Shown piece after piece: positions 1-6,793 of a DNA stretch of 16,442 bases (positions within the stretch are counted from its first letter, which is position 1; each line of letters starts with the position of its first letter). The DNA is taken from contig CAYOFO010000029.1 of assembly GCA_964403325.1 (NCBI GenBank), positions 1 to 16,442 on the forward strand. The letters are read 5' to 3'. The notes under the pieces were generated by a model. It did not search any database and was not told where the DNA came from. It saw nothing but the letters and a program-made list of their open reading frames with translations. Source of the DNA: CAZQNF01 sp964403325. Lineage in GTDB: Bacteria > Patescibacteriota > Patescibacteriia > Magasanikbacterales > GWA2-37-8. The position numbers and the translations under genes were made by a program.

Positions 1-636
1 CGTATATTCAGTATACTTTTCGTCGTTACAACCAAGTATATCTTCTTTTTGAGTAAAAACAATTTTGCCGTTTAGTATATAAGCATATTTAAAATCTCTT
101 GGAAGATGAGGAGAAGAAATCTTGACTAATCCTGTAAAATTTTCGTTTAGATGTTCTGTATCTTTAAAAAATGGAACTCTAGAATAATCCTCGCCTGTAA
201 ATTCACGTACGAAGTTTCGTCTTAAAATTCTATTTTTTATGGTTAAATCTTTCCATCCATCCATTATTTTTAAAGCTAAAATTTTGTTAAATTCACTGAC
301 TTCATAACGAGTGGTATCTTCTGGGGCAGGGGGTAGTTCAAGAATTTTGTCAAACCTTTCTTTTTCGCGAAATTTAGGTACTTCTTTTGGGAGAATAATA
401 CGTGGCGTTACATTTTTTGCAGAGGTGCAAATAAGGTCTAGTAATTCGGAATGATTATTAGGTTGTCTAATACTTTCGTGGTTTAATTGTCTTACAATAT
501 AAATTAAGGTTGGTTGAGTTATATTGTCTAATATTTCTTTTAATCTTTTAAGATCATCTGTTGAATTTTCAGTTGGTTCAAAAAAAATAACCGCTTTTCT
601 TTCTTCACCAGGGTTAAATTCTGTTTCTAATGGCAT
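1..636 (-). CDS. Hypothetical protein downstream of dnaB, C-terminus cut by window edge
   Basis: An open frame of 212 codons runs from ATG at 636 off the left edge with no stop, so only the N-terminal part is present. It starts MPLETEFNPGEER and continues as a soluble-looking, charged protein without signal peptide, membrane segment or familiar nucleotide-binding motif. A short early hydrophobic strand (AVIFF, then TLIYIV) suggests an alpha/beta fold, but I do not recognise the family. It lies 19 bases after the dnaB stop on the same strand and could be cotranscribed with it. No Shine-Dalgarno is visible, as for most genes here. The coding sequence is clearly more AT-rich than dnaB next to it, which hints at a different origin or relaxed codon use. 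I am confident that it is coding; its function is unknown. Confidence 0.75.
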   Translation of the reverse strand, partial: MPLETEFNPGEERKAVIFFEPTENSTDDLKRLKEILDNITQPTLIYIVRQLNHESIRQPNNHSELLDLICTSAKNVTPRIILPKEVPKFREKERFDKILELPPAPEDTTRYEVSEFNKILALKIMDGWKDLTIKNRILRRNFVREFTGEDYSRVPFFKDTEHLNENFTGLVKISSPHLPRDFKYAYILNGKIVFTQKEDILGCNDEKYTEYT

Positions 637-655
637 AATGATTAGAATTGATTAA

Positions 656-2107
656 TTAGTTATTTTTGTTTGCAAAAGCGGATTTTGGTTTGAGTGGCTG
701 TGGTGCGGCTTCATAGCTACTCCCCCCACTGTTATTGTTCATGCGCGTTTCCAGATTGCGGAACGAGGCGCAGTTTTCGTTAAAGGCCAGTTTAACCATG
801 CCGGTTGGACCATTGCGGTGTTTGGCGATATGAATTTCCGCTACATTGCGTTCGTCGGGCGGAATGTCAGCCAGCTGGTAATTGCGGTCAGCGGATTTTC
901 GGTAGATAAAGAGCACGACATCGGCATCTTGTTCGATAGAGCCGGATTCACGTAAGTGGGAAAGTTTGGGGATAGCCGGTTTGCTTTGTTCTACCACGCG
1001 CGATAGCTGCGACAGCGCAATGACCGGAATATTGAGTTCGCGGGCAATACCTTTGAGGCCGCGGGTAATTTCCGCCACTTCCTGGGTACGGTTATCACCG
1101 CCAGTGCTCCGCTGCGATTCCATCAGCTGTAAGTAGTCGATCACAATCATATCAAGACCATGCTCGGACTGTAAACGGCGGGCTTTGGTGCGGATTTGCA
1201 TGATATTGAGGTTGGGAGCGTCGTCGAGAAAAATTCTGGCTTCGGAGAGGGTGCCGATAGCGTGGCCAATGCGCGGAAAATCATCATCTTCGGGGCGGTC
1301 GGATAACCGGCCGGTGCGCATTTTCCACAAATCCACATTGGCTTCGGAGCAGAGCATTTTGTCGACGAGTTGTTCTTTGCTCATTTCGAGCGAAAACATG
1401 GCGACTGATTTTTTTTCGCGCGTGCCGATATGGCGAATAATATCGAGCGCGAGCGATGATTTACCGACACTGGGACGCGCGGCGATAATAATGAGGTCAG
1501 ATTTTTGTAGTCCGGCCAAAACATTGTCTAAACTGGCAAACCCCGTAGGTATACCACGTAGCTGGCCTTTGTTTTTGTGGAGTTCGTCGATGCGTTCAAA
1601 GGCTTCGTCGAGGACAGTGTGGATGGGGGTAAACGATTGTTTGAGGTGAATTTGGGACACGCCAAAGAGGTAACGCTGTGACTCGTCTAAAATTTGGGCT
1701 AAATCATCCACATCTTCCTGGTAGGAGAGTCTGGTTATTTCTTGGGAAGCGAGCAGAAGTCGTCGTCGGGTCGCTTTTTTGTGGACGATATGAGCGTAAT
1801 GAACGATGTTTGAGGCGGTGGGAACAGTATTGGTGAGGCTGGCGAGGTAGGTACGCCCACCAATGAGTTCGAGCGCTTGTCGCTGTTCAAGGCGTGTGCT
1901 GAGGGTAAGCAAATCGATAGGCTCATTTTTGGTGTACAGTTCTAAAATAGCCGCAAAAATACGGGCGTGAGCGTCTTTATAAAAATCATCTGGCTGAATG
2001 ATGTCGGCAATTTTGATGAGGGCTTCTTTGTCGAGGAGGATGGAACCCAGGAGAGACATTTCCGCTTCCAAGCTTTGTGGGGGAATTTTTTCAAATTGGT
2101 CCGACAT
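656..2107 (-). CDS. dnaB: Replicative DNA helicase DnaB
   Basis: This is the hexameric 5'-3' helicase that unwinds DNA at the replication fork and recruits primase. The 483 residues match the usual DnaB length. An N-terminal DnaB domain occupies about residues 8-110, followed by a linker and a RecA-like motor at about 185-450. Visible motifs are Walker A ARPSVGKSS (210-218), Walker B IVIDYLQLM (321-329), LSQLSR (365-370), the DnaB signature RESGSIEQDAD (386-396) and the arginine-finger stretch KHRNGPTG (429-436). There is no sign of an intein, a common insertion in dnaB. The start at 2107 follows a good minus-strand promoter by a short leader and has no Shine-Dalgarno. The C-terminal 25 residues are low-complexity and Asn/Ser/Lys-rich. 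The identification is secure. Confidence 0.98.
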   Translation of the reverse strand: MSDQFEKIPPQSLEAEMSLLGSILLDKEALIKIADIIQPDDFYKDAHARIFAAILELYTKNEPIDLLTLSTRLEQRQALELIGGRTYLASLTNTVPTASNIVHYAHIVHKKATRRRLLLASQEITRLSYQEDVDDLAQILDESQRYLFGVSQIHLKQSFTPIHTVLDEAFERIDELHKNKGQLRGIPTGFASLDNVLAGLQKSDLIIIAARPSVGKSSLALDIIRHIGTREKKSVAMFSLEMSKEQLVDKMLCSEANVDLWKMRTGRLSDRPEDDDFPRIGHAIGTLSEARIFLDDAPNLNIMQIRTKARRLQSEHGLDMIVIDYLQLMESQRSTGGDNRTQEVAEITRGLKGIARELNIPVIALSQLSRVVEQSKPAIPKLSHLRESGSIEQDADVVLFIYRKSADRNYQLADIPPDERNVAEIHIAKHRNGPTGMVKLAFNENCASFRNLETRMNNNSGGSSYEAAPQPLKPKSAFANKNN

Positions 2108-2114
2108 ATAAAAA

Positions 2115-2139
2115 TTGAGTATTTGCTCATTTTACTCAA
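2115..2139. repeat. 7-bp perfect inverted repeat across the dnaB -10 box
   Basis: TTGAGTA (2115-2121) and TACTCAA (2133-2139) form a perfect inverted repeat with an 11-base spacer. It covers the predicted dnaB -10 box and transcription start. The geometry would suit a dimeric repressor site, or a weak hairpin at the 5' end of the message. A chance 7-mer pair in AT-rich DNA cannot be excluded. Confidence 0.35.
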
Positions 2140-2157
2140 AAAGACAGATTTAGACAA
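2129..2157 (-). promoter_or_regulatory. Predicted sigma70-type promoter of dnaB
   Basis: On the minus strand a -35 box TTGTCT (2157-2152) is separated by exactly 17 bases from a -10 box TAAAAT (2134-2129). Transcription would start near 2122, leaving a leader of about 15 bases before the dnaB ATG at 2107. Box match and spacing are good; it has not been tested. Confidence 0.6.
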
Positions 2158-2209
2158 GGGTAGATGGAGAAAGAAAAAATTGTCTCTTTTGTTCTAAATA
2201 TGATAGGTT

Positions 2210-4462
2210 ATGAGAAATATGGTACCAGGGAGTGTGCAACAAGGTCGGAGTTTTCTTTATTTGTTTTTGCGTAAAAGTATGGCGAGGTTTATAGGTAGAC
2301 CAAAATATGGGTGGTTGAGTTGTGCGAGTCAGCTGATAGCACTGTTGGGTATGGTGGTTAATTTGCTATGGGTTCATTCTGGGGTTATGGGTTGGGTTTG
2401 GTTGGTTTTATGGTTGGGTGTGAATGCTCATCGTACGGCCAATGTTCTAAATGGGGTGTTTGGCTGGTATGAAAATTGGGGGGGTGTTTGGCTGGCAACA
2501 ATTATGACTATTATGCTCGGTAGCAGCATACTTGGGATCACTCTCACACTCTTTGGGCTAACGGCAGTAAGTGGCGTGTGGAGTTTGATGGCAACCAGTT
2601 TGATTTTGGAGATGGTGGGTTTTTTTAGTTGGCGTTATTTGGGAGGCTCGTCAGAAATGTCCGTTGGGGTAAGAGTTGATAGCCAGGTTGAGTCGGCTAA
2701 AGAAAAGAAGCAAAGATTTTTAATAGCGGTGCTCACACTCGTTTATGCCGGTTTGGTAGCAGTGGGTTTGTATTTGCTGAGAAATAGTCACAGTGTACTG
2801 CGCCTGAGTTCGCCCTGGCAGGTGATACACCCGACATTTATTTATGTTTTTTTTGGTACAGTCTTGTTAAGCGGTTGCTTAATCACTAAAGTAAAACGAG
2901 CGCAAAGAGGAGTGTTGGTGGTAATAGTTCAGACTTTTTTCCTGCATTGCTATTTGGCGCTCACGCACAGTTTTTTTTATGGTGCGGATGGTTGGCGTTA
3001 TATTGCCAATGAAACCAGGTTTTTGTACGAACAAAGTTTTTTGTCTTCAACTCTCAGCCAAGCGGCCAATGCGTTTGATTGGGGTCGTTTATCGTATGCA
3101 AGTTTGTGGGGGTTGTCTACTTTTTTGGTGCGACTAACGGGAGTAGATTTTATAAGTTTGCATAAATGGTTAATGCCGGTGTTGTGGTCGGTTTTTGTTC
3201 CGGTTATGGTGTTTGAGATTGCTAGGAAGCTTGGTTTGAGTAATAAAAAAGCCTTGTTTTTGACCTGGCTCGGATTATTACCGTTTGCGTGGCAGGCCGG
3301 CGGAGTATTTACCATTGCTAATAATTTTAGTTTTGTTTGGTTTTTGTTATTAGTACTACTCTTGATAAGTTGGTGGCAGGAACGCATGAAAAGCCAGCTT
3401 ATTCTTCTTATTTTTTTTGGTCTCATCTCGATTTTTCAGTATGGTTTATACTTTATTTTGTTTTGGTTTTTATTTGCGGGTGGGGAAATGATACGAATGG
3501 TGACTGGGGAAAAAATATCTACGAAAATACGATGCAGTTTGCTGGTGATTATGACAGTTTTAAGCATTGGTTTTATTCCCATCACGGAAATTATCTTAAA
3601 ATATGCGATGTGGCCGACACTTCACCTACAGATTTTTGTTCAGCTTAAAGTGGCGATAAAAAATTTTACCGGCTGGTTTTTGGCGGTTGGGCCAATTGAT
3701 CAAAGTATTGGCAATATTATTTTTAACCAAGTTCCACCCCATGCGTTTGTCGCAAATCTCTTTACCCTTCATCGCAGTTGGATAGTCGTAAGTATGGTGC
3801 TGCTGTGGTTATTGGTGATGGTGGGGTTAGTGCAGTCTATGTGTAGCCAGAAAAAAGAGCGTATCACCCTAAGTATTGGTTTTGTTGGGTTGCTGGGTGG
3901 ATATAGTATTTCTCGGTTTTTTTTGATAGGGGAAAAAGTTTTGTCGCGGCGCCTCGAAAACGTATTGGCGTTTTTTATTATACTATTTTTGGTCTTGGGT
4001 TTAGGGTATTTTTATGAAAAGTTTTCTGATGCTAGAAAAAAATATGTACTCATTGCTGGTGTGGTAGCTTTTTCGGTTATGATTATAGCTTCATATTCCC
4101 TTGGGCCGGATGAGCAGGTGGTAAGTAAGGATGAATATGGCGGTATAGCGTATGTTTGGCAAAATATGGACAAAAGTTCTAAACCATGTGTAATTGCCGA
4201 TACATTTCCACTGTTGGTGTTGGAAAGCCTGTCGCAAAAGCAGGTAGTTGGGGGTGGATTTCCAATAGATGCGTATTTTTCCCAGCCAGAGCGGGTGGCA
4301 ATTTTTACCGACATGCAGCGTAGTATAAACCAAGCAAAATGGCAGACGGCTCTCAATATCACCCAAGCTAAGGAATGTTGGCTTGTGAGCTTAAGTAAGG
4401 ATGTTACAGAATCAAAAGCTGTTTTTGGCAAAGTGGGAGTGTGGCAGTATAATGAAAAGTAA
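2210..4462 (+). CDS. Large multipass membrane protein, GT-C glycosyltransferase-like
   Basis: This 750-residue protein is dominated by hydrophobic segments; by eye I count roughly 15 membrane helices. After about six helices comes an extended loop with GADGWRYIANETR (from about residue 258), followed by more helices and a soluble tail of about 110 residues from about 640 that looks like a small alpha/beta domain. An acidic residue in an early external loop, many helices and a soluble C-terminal domain is the plan of GT-C transferases, which use lipid-linked sugars, but no family-specific motif (such as the ArnT/PMT Asp pair or an STT3 WWDYG) is visible. I therefore infer a role in cell-surface glycan assembly only tentatively. 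The start at 2210 is the first ATG. A second candidate is the ATG at 2279, and neither has a Shine-Dalgarno. Its end overlaps the next gene by 11 bases. Confidence 0.8.
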   Translation: MRNMVPGSVQQGRSFLYLFLRKSMARFIGRPKYGWLSCASQLIALLGMVVNLLWVHSGVMGWVWLVLWLGVNAHRTANVLNGVFGWYENWGGVWLATIMTIMLGSSILGITLTLFGLTAVSGVWSLMATSLILEMVGFFSWRYLGGSSEMSVGVRVDSQVESAKEKKQRFLIAVLTLVYAGLVAVGLYLLRNSHSVLRLSSPWQVIHPTFIYVFFGTVLLSGCLITKVKRAQRGVLVVIVQTFFLHCYLALTHSFFYGADGWRYIANETRFLYEQSFLSSTLSQAANAFDWGRLSYASLWGLSTFLVRLTGVDFISLHKWLMPVLWSVFVPVMVFEIARKLGLSNKKALFLTWLGLLPFAWQAGGVFTIANNFSFVWFLLLVLLLISWWQERMKSQLILLIFFGLISIFQYGLYFILFWFLFAGGEMIRMVTGEKISTKIRCSLLVIMTVLSIGFIPITEIILKYAMWPTLHLQIFVQLKVAIKNFTGWFLAVGPIDQSIGNIIFNQVPPHAFVANLFTLHRSWIVVSMVLLWLLVMVGLVQSMCSQKKERITLSIGFVGLLGGYSISRFFLIGEKVLSRRLENVLAFFIILFLVLGLGYFYEKFSDARKKYVLIAGVVAFSVMIIASYSLGPDEQVVSKDEYGGIAYVWQNMDKSSKPCVIADTFPLLVLESLSQKQVVGGGFPIDAYFSQPERVAIFTDMQRSINQAKWQTALNITQAKECWLVSLSKDVTESKAVFGKVGVWQYNEK

Positions 4463-5066
4463 ATTAGGAATAAATAGCTTTATGATAAGAACCGATGAAG
4501 AATACGAAAACCAGACGTTTACACATGAAAATTATGCTGGCAAAAATCTCACTTCCAGCGAGTTTAATAGGTGTGTTTTCAAAAGTTGTGATTTTACTCA
4601 AACAGATTTTTCTAAAAGTAGTTTTATTGATTGTAAATTTACAAATTGCAACCTAAGCCTAGTTAAGCTTAATAATACACATTTTAACGCAACAGAATTT
4701 TATAATTCAAAATTTACTGGTACGAATTTTGAGTTTTGCAAATTTGATTTTGGATTTTCGTTGCACTTTTATGAATGTATTTTAGACCTAACCAATTTTA
4801 ATGGTGCAAAACTGCGAAGTTGTAATTTTGTGAAATCCAGTTTCAAAAATGCAGGCTTTATTAATGCTCAATTAGTAGGCTGTGATTTTTCCAAGTGCGA
4901 TTTTGAGGAGGCGACGTTTGAAAACACTAATCTATCTGAGTCAAACTTTTATGAAGCAATTCATTACTCAATTGATCCTACTAAGAACAAACTTAAAAAA
5001 GCGAAATTTTCCTTGCCTGAAGCAGTAAATCTTTTAAGGTATTTGGATGTAGAAATTCTTGGGTAA
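4452..5066 (+). CDS. Pentapeptide-repeat protein (Qnr/McbG-like fold)
   Basis: Of about 204 residues, nearly all of the region after residue 25 reads as tandem A(D/N)LXX-type pentapeptides with F or L at the central position, e.g. CDFTQTDFSKSSF and CDFSKCDFEEATF. Such repeats fold into a right-handed quadrilateral beta-helix. The C-terminal stretch (IDPTKNKLKKAKFSLPEAV, ending LLRYLDVEILG) resembles the capping segment of Qnr and McbG proteins, which mimic DNA and protect gyrase. That function here is inference. The central repeats are interrupted around FDFGFSLHFYECIL, reminiscent of loop breaks. The frame is open further upstream, but I prefer ATG 4452, which overlaps the preceding stop by 11 bases and suggests translational coupling. 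ATG 4482, preceded by AGGA, is an alternative. The gene is more AT-rich than its neighbours. Confidence 0.88.
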   Translation: MKSKLGINSFMIRTDEEYENQTFTHENYAGKNLTSSEFNRCVFKSCDFTQTDFSKSSFIDCKFTNCNLSLVKLNNTHFNATEFYNSKFTGTNFEFCKFDFGFSLHFYECILDLTNFNGAKLRSCNFVKSSFKNAGFINAQLVGCDFSKCDFEEATFENTNLSESNFYEAIHYSIDPTKNKLKKAKFSLPEAVNLLRYLDVEILG

Positions 5067-5094
5067 ATTTACTTATTCTGTCTTTTTTAAAAAT

Positions 5095-5499
5095 ATGAAT
5101 TGTATCTTTTGTAAAATTATTAGTAAAGAAGTTCCGAACTACACGGTGTACGAGGATGAATTTGTGCTTGCGTTCTTGGATGTTTTTCCTTGCGTGAAGG
5201 GGCATACGGTGGTTATTCCCAAAAAACATGTAGGCAAAGTTTCCGAACTTACCGATGAAGAGTGGGAGAAACTTATGCTGGGTGTGAAGCGAGCCAATGC
5301 GCGCGTAGAAGAAGTTCTAAGGCCGGAGGCCACCAATATTGGTATTAATAATGGTGCGGAAGCCGGGCAAGCGGTTCCGCATGTGCATTTTCATATTTTT
5401 CCGCGATGGAAAGGCGATGGTGGCGGGTCAGTTCATTCCATAATAAAAAAATCTCAGGAAAAAATTGAGGTGGGAGAAGTGGCCAAGTTATTTGAGTAG
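5095..5499 (+). CDS. HIT family hydrolase (HinT-like)
   Basis: This is a histidine-triad nucleotide hydrolase or transferase of the HinT branch, which usually cleaves phosphoramidate bonds of adenosine monophosphate derivatives in the cytosol. The 134 residues match the family. The N-terminus MNCIFCKI gives C3 and C6, which with H45 and the triad region form the zinc site of many HinT proteins. The triad HVHFHIF is at 96-102, with H98 as the expected nucleophile. The FLDVFPCVKGHTVVIPKKH block is also typical. The frame is open 36 bases further upstream, but the MNCIFCKI start at 5095 fits family alignments and leaves 28 bases after the pentapeptide gene. It is followed after one base by the small membrane-protein gene, consistent with an operon. 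Confidence 0.95.
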   Translation: MNCIFCKIISKEVPNYTVYEDEFVLAFLDVFPCVKGHTVVIPKKHVGKVSELTDEEWEKLMLGVKRANARVEEVLRPEATNIGINNGAEAGQAVPHVHFHIFPRWKGDGGGSVHSIIKKSQEKIEVGEVAKLFE

Positions 5500-5500
5500 T

Positions 5501-5788
5501 ATGAACGATGAGCAAAAAGCTTTTTGGCTAAAAATTTCGCAGTGGTTGCTGATTCCGGAGGCGTTGCTTTTTCTATCGGTTGTTTTGATTGATCCAAATA
5601 AACATCCGATTGTAGTACGTTTCCAAAATGCAGCTCTTTTTTGCTCGCAAATTATTCATATGAATTTTTGTCAGCCAAAAACTTTGCTGGTATCTTTTCT
5701 TTTCATTATTTTTTTGGCCCATGCTTTAATCAGCGGAACGTATTTGATGAACGAACAAGAAATAGCTGAGGCGAATAAGAATGAATGA
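5501..5788 (+). CDS. Small two-helix membrane protein, unknown function
   Basis: This is a 95-residue protein starting MNDEQKAFWLKISQ. Two hydrophobic stretches, about residues 15-30 and 62-81, should cross the membrane as a hairpin, joined by a polar segment with DPNKHP and two cysteines. The C-terminus is acidic. I do not recognise a family. ATG 5501 is one base after the HIT gene stop, so the two are probably cotranslated; an in-frame upstream extension inside the HIT gene exists but is less likely. It is the last plus-strand gene before the minus-strand Cys-rich unit, and no terminator with a U-run was found for this operon. Confidence 0.72.
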   Translation: MNDEQKAFWLKISQWLLIPEALLFLSVVLIDPNKHPIVVRFQNAALFCSQIIHMNFCQPKTLLVSFLFIIFLAHALISGTYLMNEQEIAEANKNE

Positions 5789-5796
5789 GTTTTGCT

Positions 5797-5838
5797 AAAA
5801 AAATAGCAAGACCCCACGTTGTTTCGTCAACGTGGGGT
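5797..5838 (-). terminator. Rho-independent terminator of the Cys-rich peptide gene
   Basis: On the minus strand ACCCCACGTTG (5838-5828) and CAACGTGGGGT (5821-5811) form a perfect 11-bp stem with a 6-base loop. A U-run (seven A on plus, 5797-5803) lies a few bases downstream. The hairpin begins 12 bases after the stop of the minus-strand gene. On the plus strand it has no U-run, so it terminates minus transcription only. Confidence 0.8.
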
Positions 5839-5850
5839 TGGGGTTACTGT

Positions 5851-6036
5851 TTATTTGCAGCAGCAGGGCTGCGCGTTCGGCGCGCAGCAATCTTTAGGCT
5901 TGGGCGCCGGCACTTCGGGCTTTGGCTGCGACGACCGTGCCCGCTCTCGCGGCGAAGGCGCCGGCATAGTCGCCATTGCCGGTAGACTCGTGGTCAGGGC
6001 AAAGGTGGTAATAATACCAAGCAGCAACTTCTTCAT
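5851..6036 (-). CDS. Small secreted Pro- and Cys-rich peptide, unknown function
   Basis: This encodes 61 residues. MKKLLLGIITTFALTTSLPAMA is a classical signal peptide with a predicted cleavage after A22. The mature part of about 39 residues is Pro/Ala/Lys/Arg-rich and ends with five cysteines in the pattern CC-x6-CCC followed by a terminal Lys (C50, C51, C58-C60). No known family is evident. Clustered cysteines could bind metal or form disulfides after export, but that is inference. An upstream in-frame ATG exists, but AAGGAG six bases before 6036 fixes the start; this is the only consensus Shine-Dalgarno in the window. The gene is monocistronic, flanked by a strong terminator and a TTGACA box, and its coding sequence is markedly GC-richer than the adjoining DNA. 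The combination of signal peptide, ribosome site and terminator argues strongly that it is real. Confidence 0.8.
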   Translation of the reverse strand: MKKLLLGIITTFALTTSLPAMATMPAPSPRERARSSQPKPEVPAPKPKDCCAPNAQPCCCK

Positions 6037-6042
6037 AGCATT

Positions 6043-6048
6043 CTCCTT
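6043..6048 (-). promoter_or_regulatory. Consensus ribosome binding site AAGGAG
   Basis: AAGGAG on the minus strand lies six bases before ATG 6036. It decides the start of the Cys-rich peptide and stands out because nearly all other genes here lack such a site. Confidence 0.8.
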
Positions 6049-6067
6049 GTTTGGTTGCACTCAGTAG

Positions 6068-6098
6068 CTCGTGGGTAGCATATCCACGAATCAACGAG
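6068..6098 (-). other. Possible leader hairpin upstream of the Cys-rich peptide
   Basis: In the predicted 5' leader, TCGTGG (6089-6084) pairs with CCACGA (6074-6069) around a 9-base loop. The outer segment CTCGT (6098-6094) could compete by pairing with ACGAG (6072-6068). This might tune stability or translation, but it may be coincidental. Confidence 0.25.
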
Positions 6099-6109
6099 AA
6101 GCAACTAAG

Positions 6110-6140
6110 GTATTAGGGCATGCTATTGTAAAGCTGTCAA
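6110..6140 (-). promoter_or_regulatory. Candidate promoter of the Cys-rich peptide gene
   Basis: A perfect -35 hexamer TTGACA lies at 6140-6135 on the minus strand. The -10 is unclear: CCTAAT at 17 bases or TAATAC at 19 bases are the nearest candidates and both are imperfect. Its -35 lies four bases from the -35 of the divergent plus-strand promoter. Confidence 0.4.
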
Positions 6141-6154
6141 CAAAATTTTATATA
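6126..6154 (+). promoter_or_regulatory. Predicted promoter of the thermonuclease gene
   Basis: TTGTAA (6126-6131) and TATATA (6149-6154) are separated by 17 bases, giving a start near 6161 and a leader of about 48 bases before ATG 6209. Confidence 0.5.
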
Positions 6155-6208
6155 TTTAAACCGTTTTAATATATTTGATGAGTTTTGTTTATCCCATTAT
6201 TTATCCGT

Positions 6209-6769
6209 ATGAACAAAAGGCAAAGATCACTTATTTCGCTCCTGGGAACAGTATTTTTACTGCTGGTTCTCAATTTTTGGCGCCAGTCTTCGGCTAGCGT
6301 AACGACTTCTTCTGTTCAAAATTCATCAAGCGTTTCCAATACTACCGTAAGGGCTTCATCCACACTCCCTGATGGTTCCGTGGTTTTAGTGGTGCGCGTA
6401 GTAGACGGTGATACCATTGAGCTCGAAACCGGCGAGAAAGTTCGCTACATTGGGGTGAATACTCCCGAAACCGTGAGCCCAAAAAAGCCGGTCGAGTGTT
6501 TTGGCAAAGAAGCGAGTAATAAAAATAAAGAACTCGTAACTGGGCAAAAAGTTCAGCTCGTAAAGGATGTTTCTGAGAGCGATCGTTATGGTCGACTGTT
6601 GCGTTATGTCTACTTGCCAGACGGAACCTTTGTAAATCTCAAACTCGTGCAAGAAGGCTTTGCTTACGCCGATACCTTTCCCCCAGACGTAAAATATAGT
6701 AAGCTTTTTGTAACCGCCCAAAAACAAGCGCAAATGCAGAAGGCGGGTTTATGGGAAAAATGTCAATGA
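6209..6769 (+). CDS. Thermonuclease (SNase-like), exported or membrane-anchored
   Basis: This is a staphylococcal-nuclease-fold enzyme expected to cleave DNA and RNA outside the membrane. Residues 1-24 (MNKRQRS, then a strongly hydrophobic run) form an uncleaved anchor or signal peptide. A Ser/Thr-rich spacer follows to about 55, then the SNase domain at about 57-186. Catalytic equivalents are visible: D66 in VVDGDTIEL, R79 and E87 in RYIGVNTPE, and R129 in DRYGRLLRYV. At the usual Ca-ligand Asp before TPE there is N84, a substitution worth noting. The frame is open from a TTG 24 bases upstream, but ATG 6209 gives a proper charged signal-peptide start. It leads a group with the DNPH1-like gene and an exonuclease, consistent with use of environmental DNA, which is inference. 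Confidence 0.93.
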   Translation: MNKRQRSLISLLGTVFLLLVLNFWRQSSASVTTSSVQNSSSVSNTTVRASSTLPDGSVVLVVRVVDGDTIELETGEKVRYIGVNTPETVSPKKPVECFGKEASNKNKELVTGQKVQLVKDVSESDRYGRLLRYVYLPDGTFVNLKLVQEGFAYADTFPPDVKYSKLFVTAQKQAQMQKAGLWEKCQ

Positions 6770-6793
6770 TTTAAAGAGGTGTAAATAATTTTT

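Noticed and set aside
2199..2204. TATGAT as -10 box for the large membrane-protein gene.
   Set aside because: No -35 at suitable spacing (only TTGTCT 13 bases before), and it would start transcription at the first ATG itself.
5785..6067. Two overlapping plus-strand ORFs opposite the Cys-rich gene.
   Set aside because: They are shadows created by the GC-rich minus-strand gene; their proteins are Arg/Gly/Cys-biased with no start signals, and they cross the minus-strand terminator.
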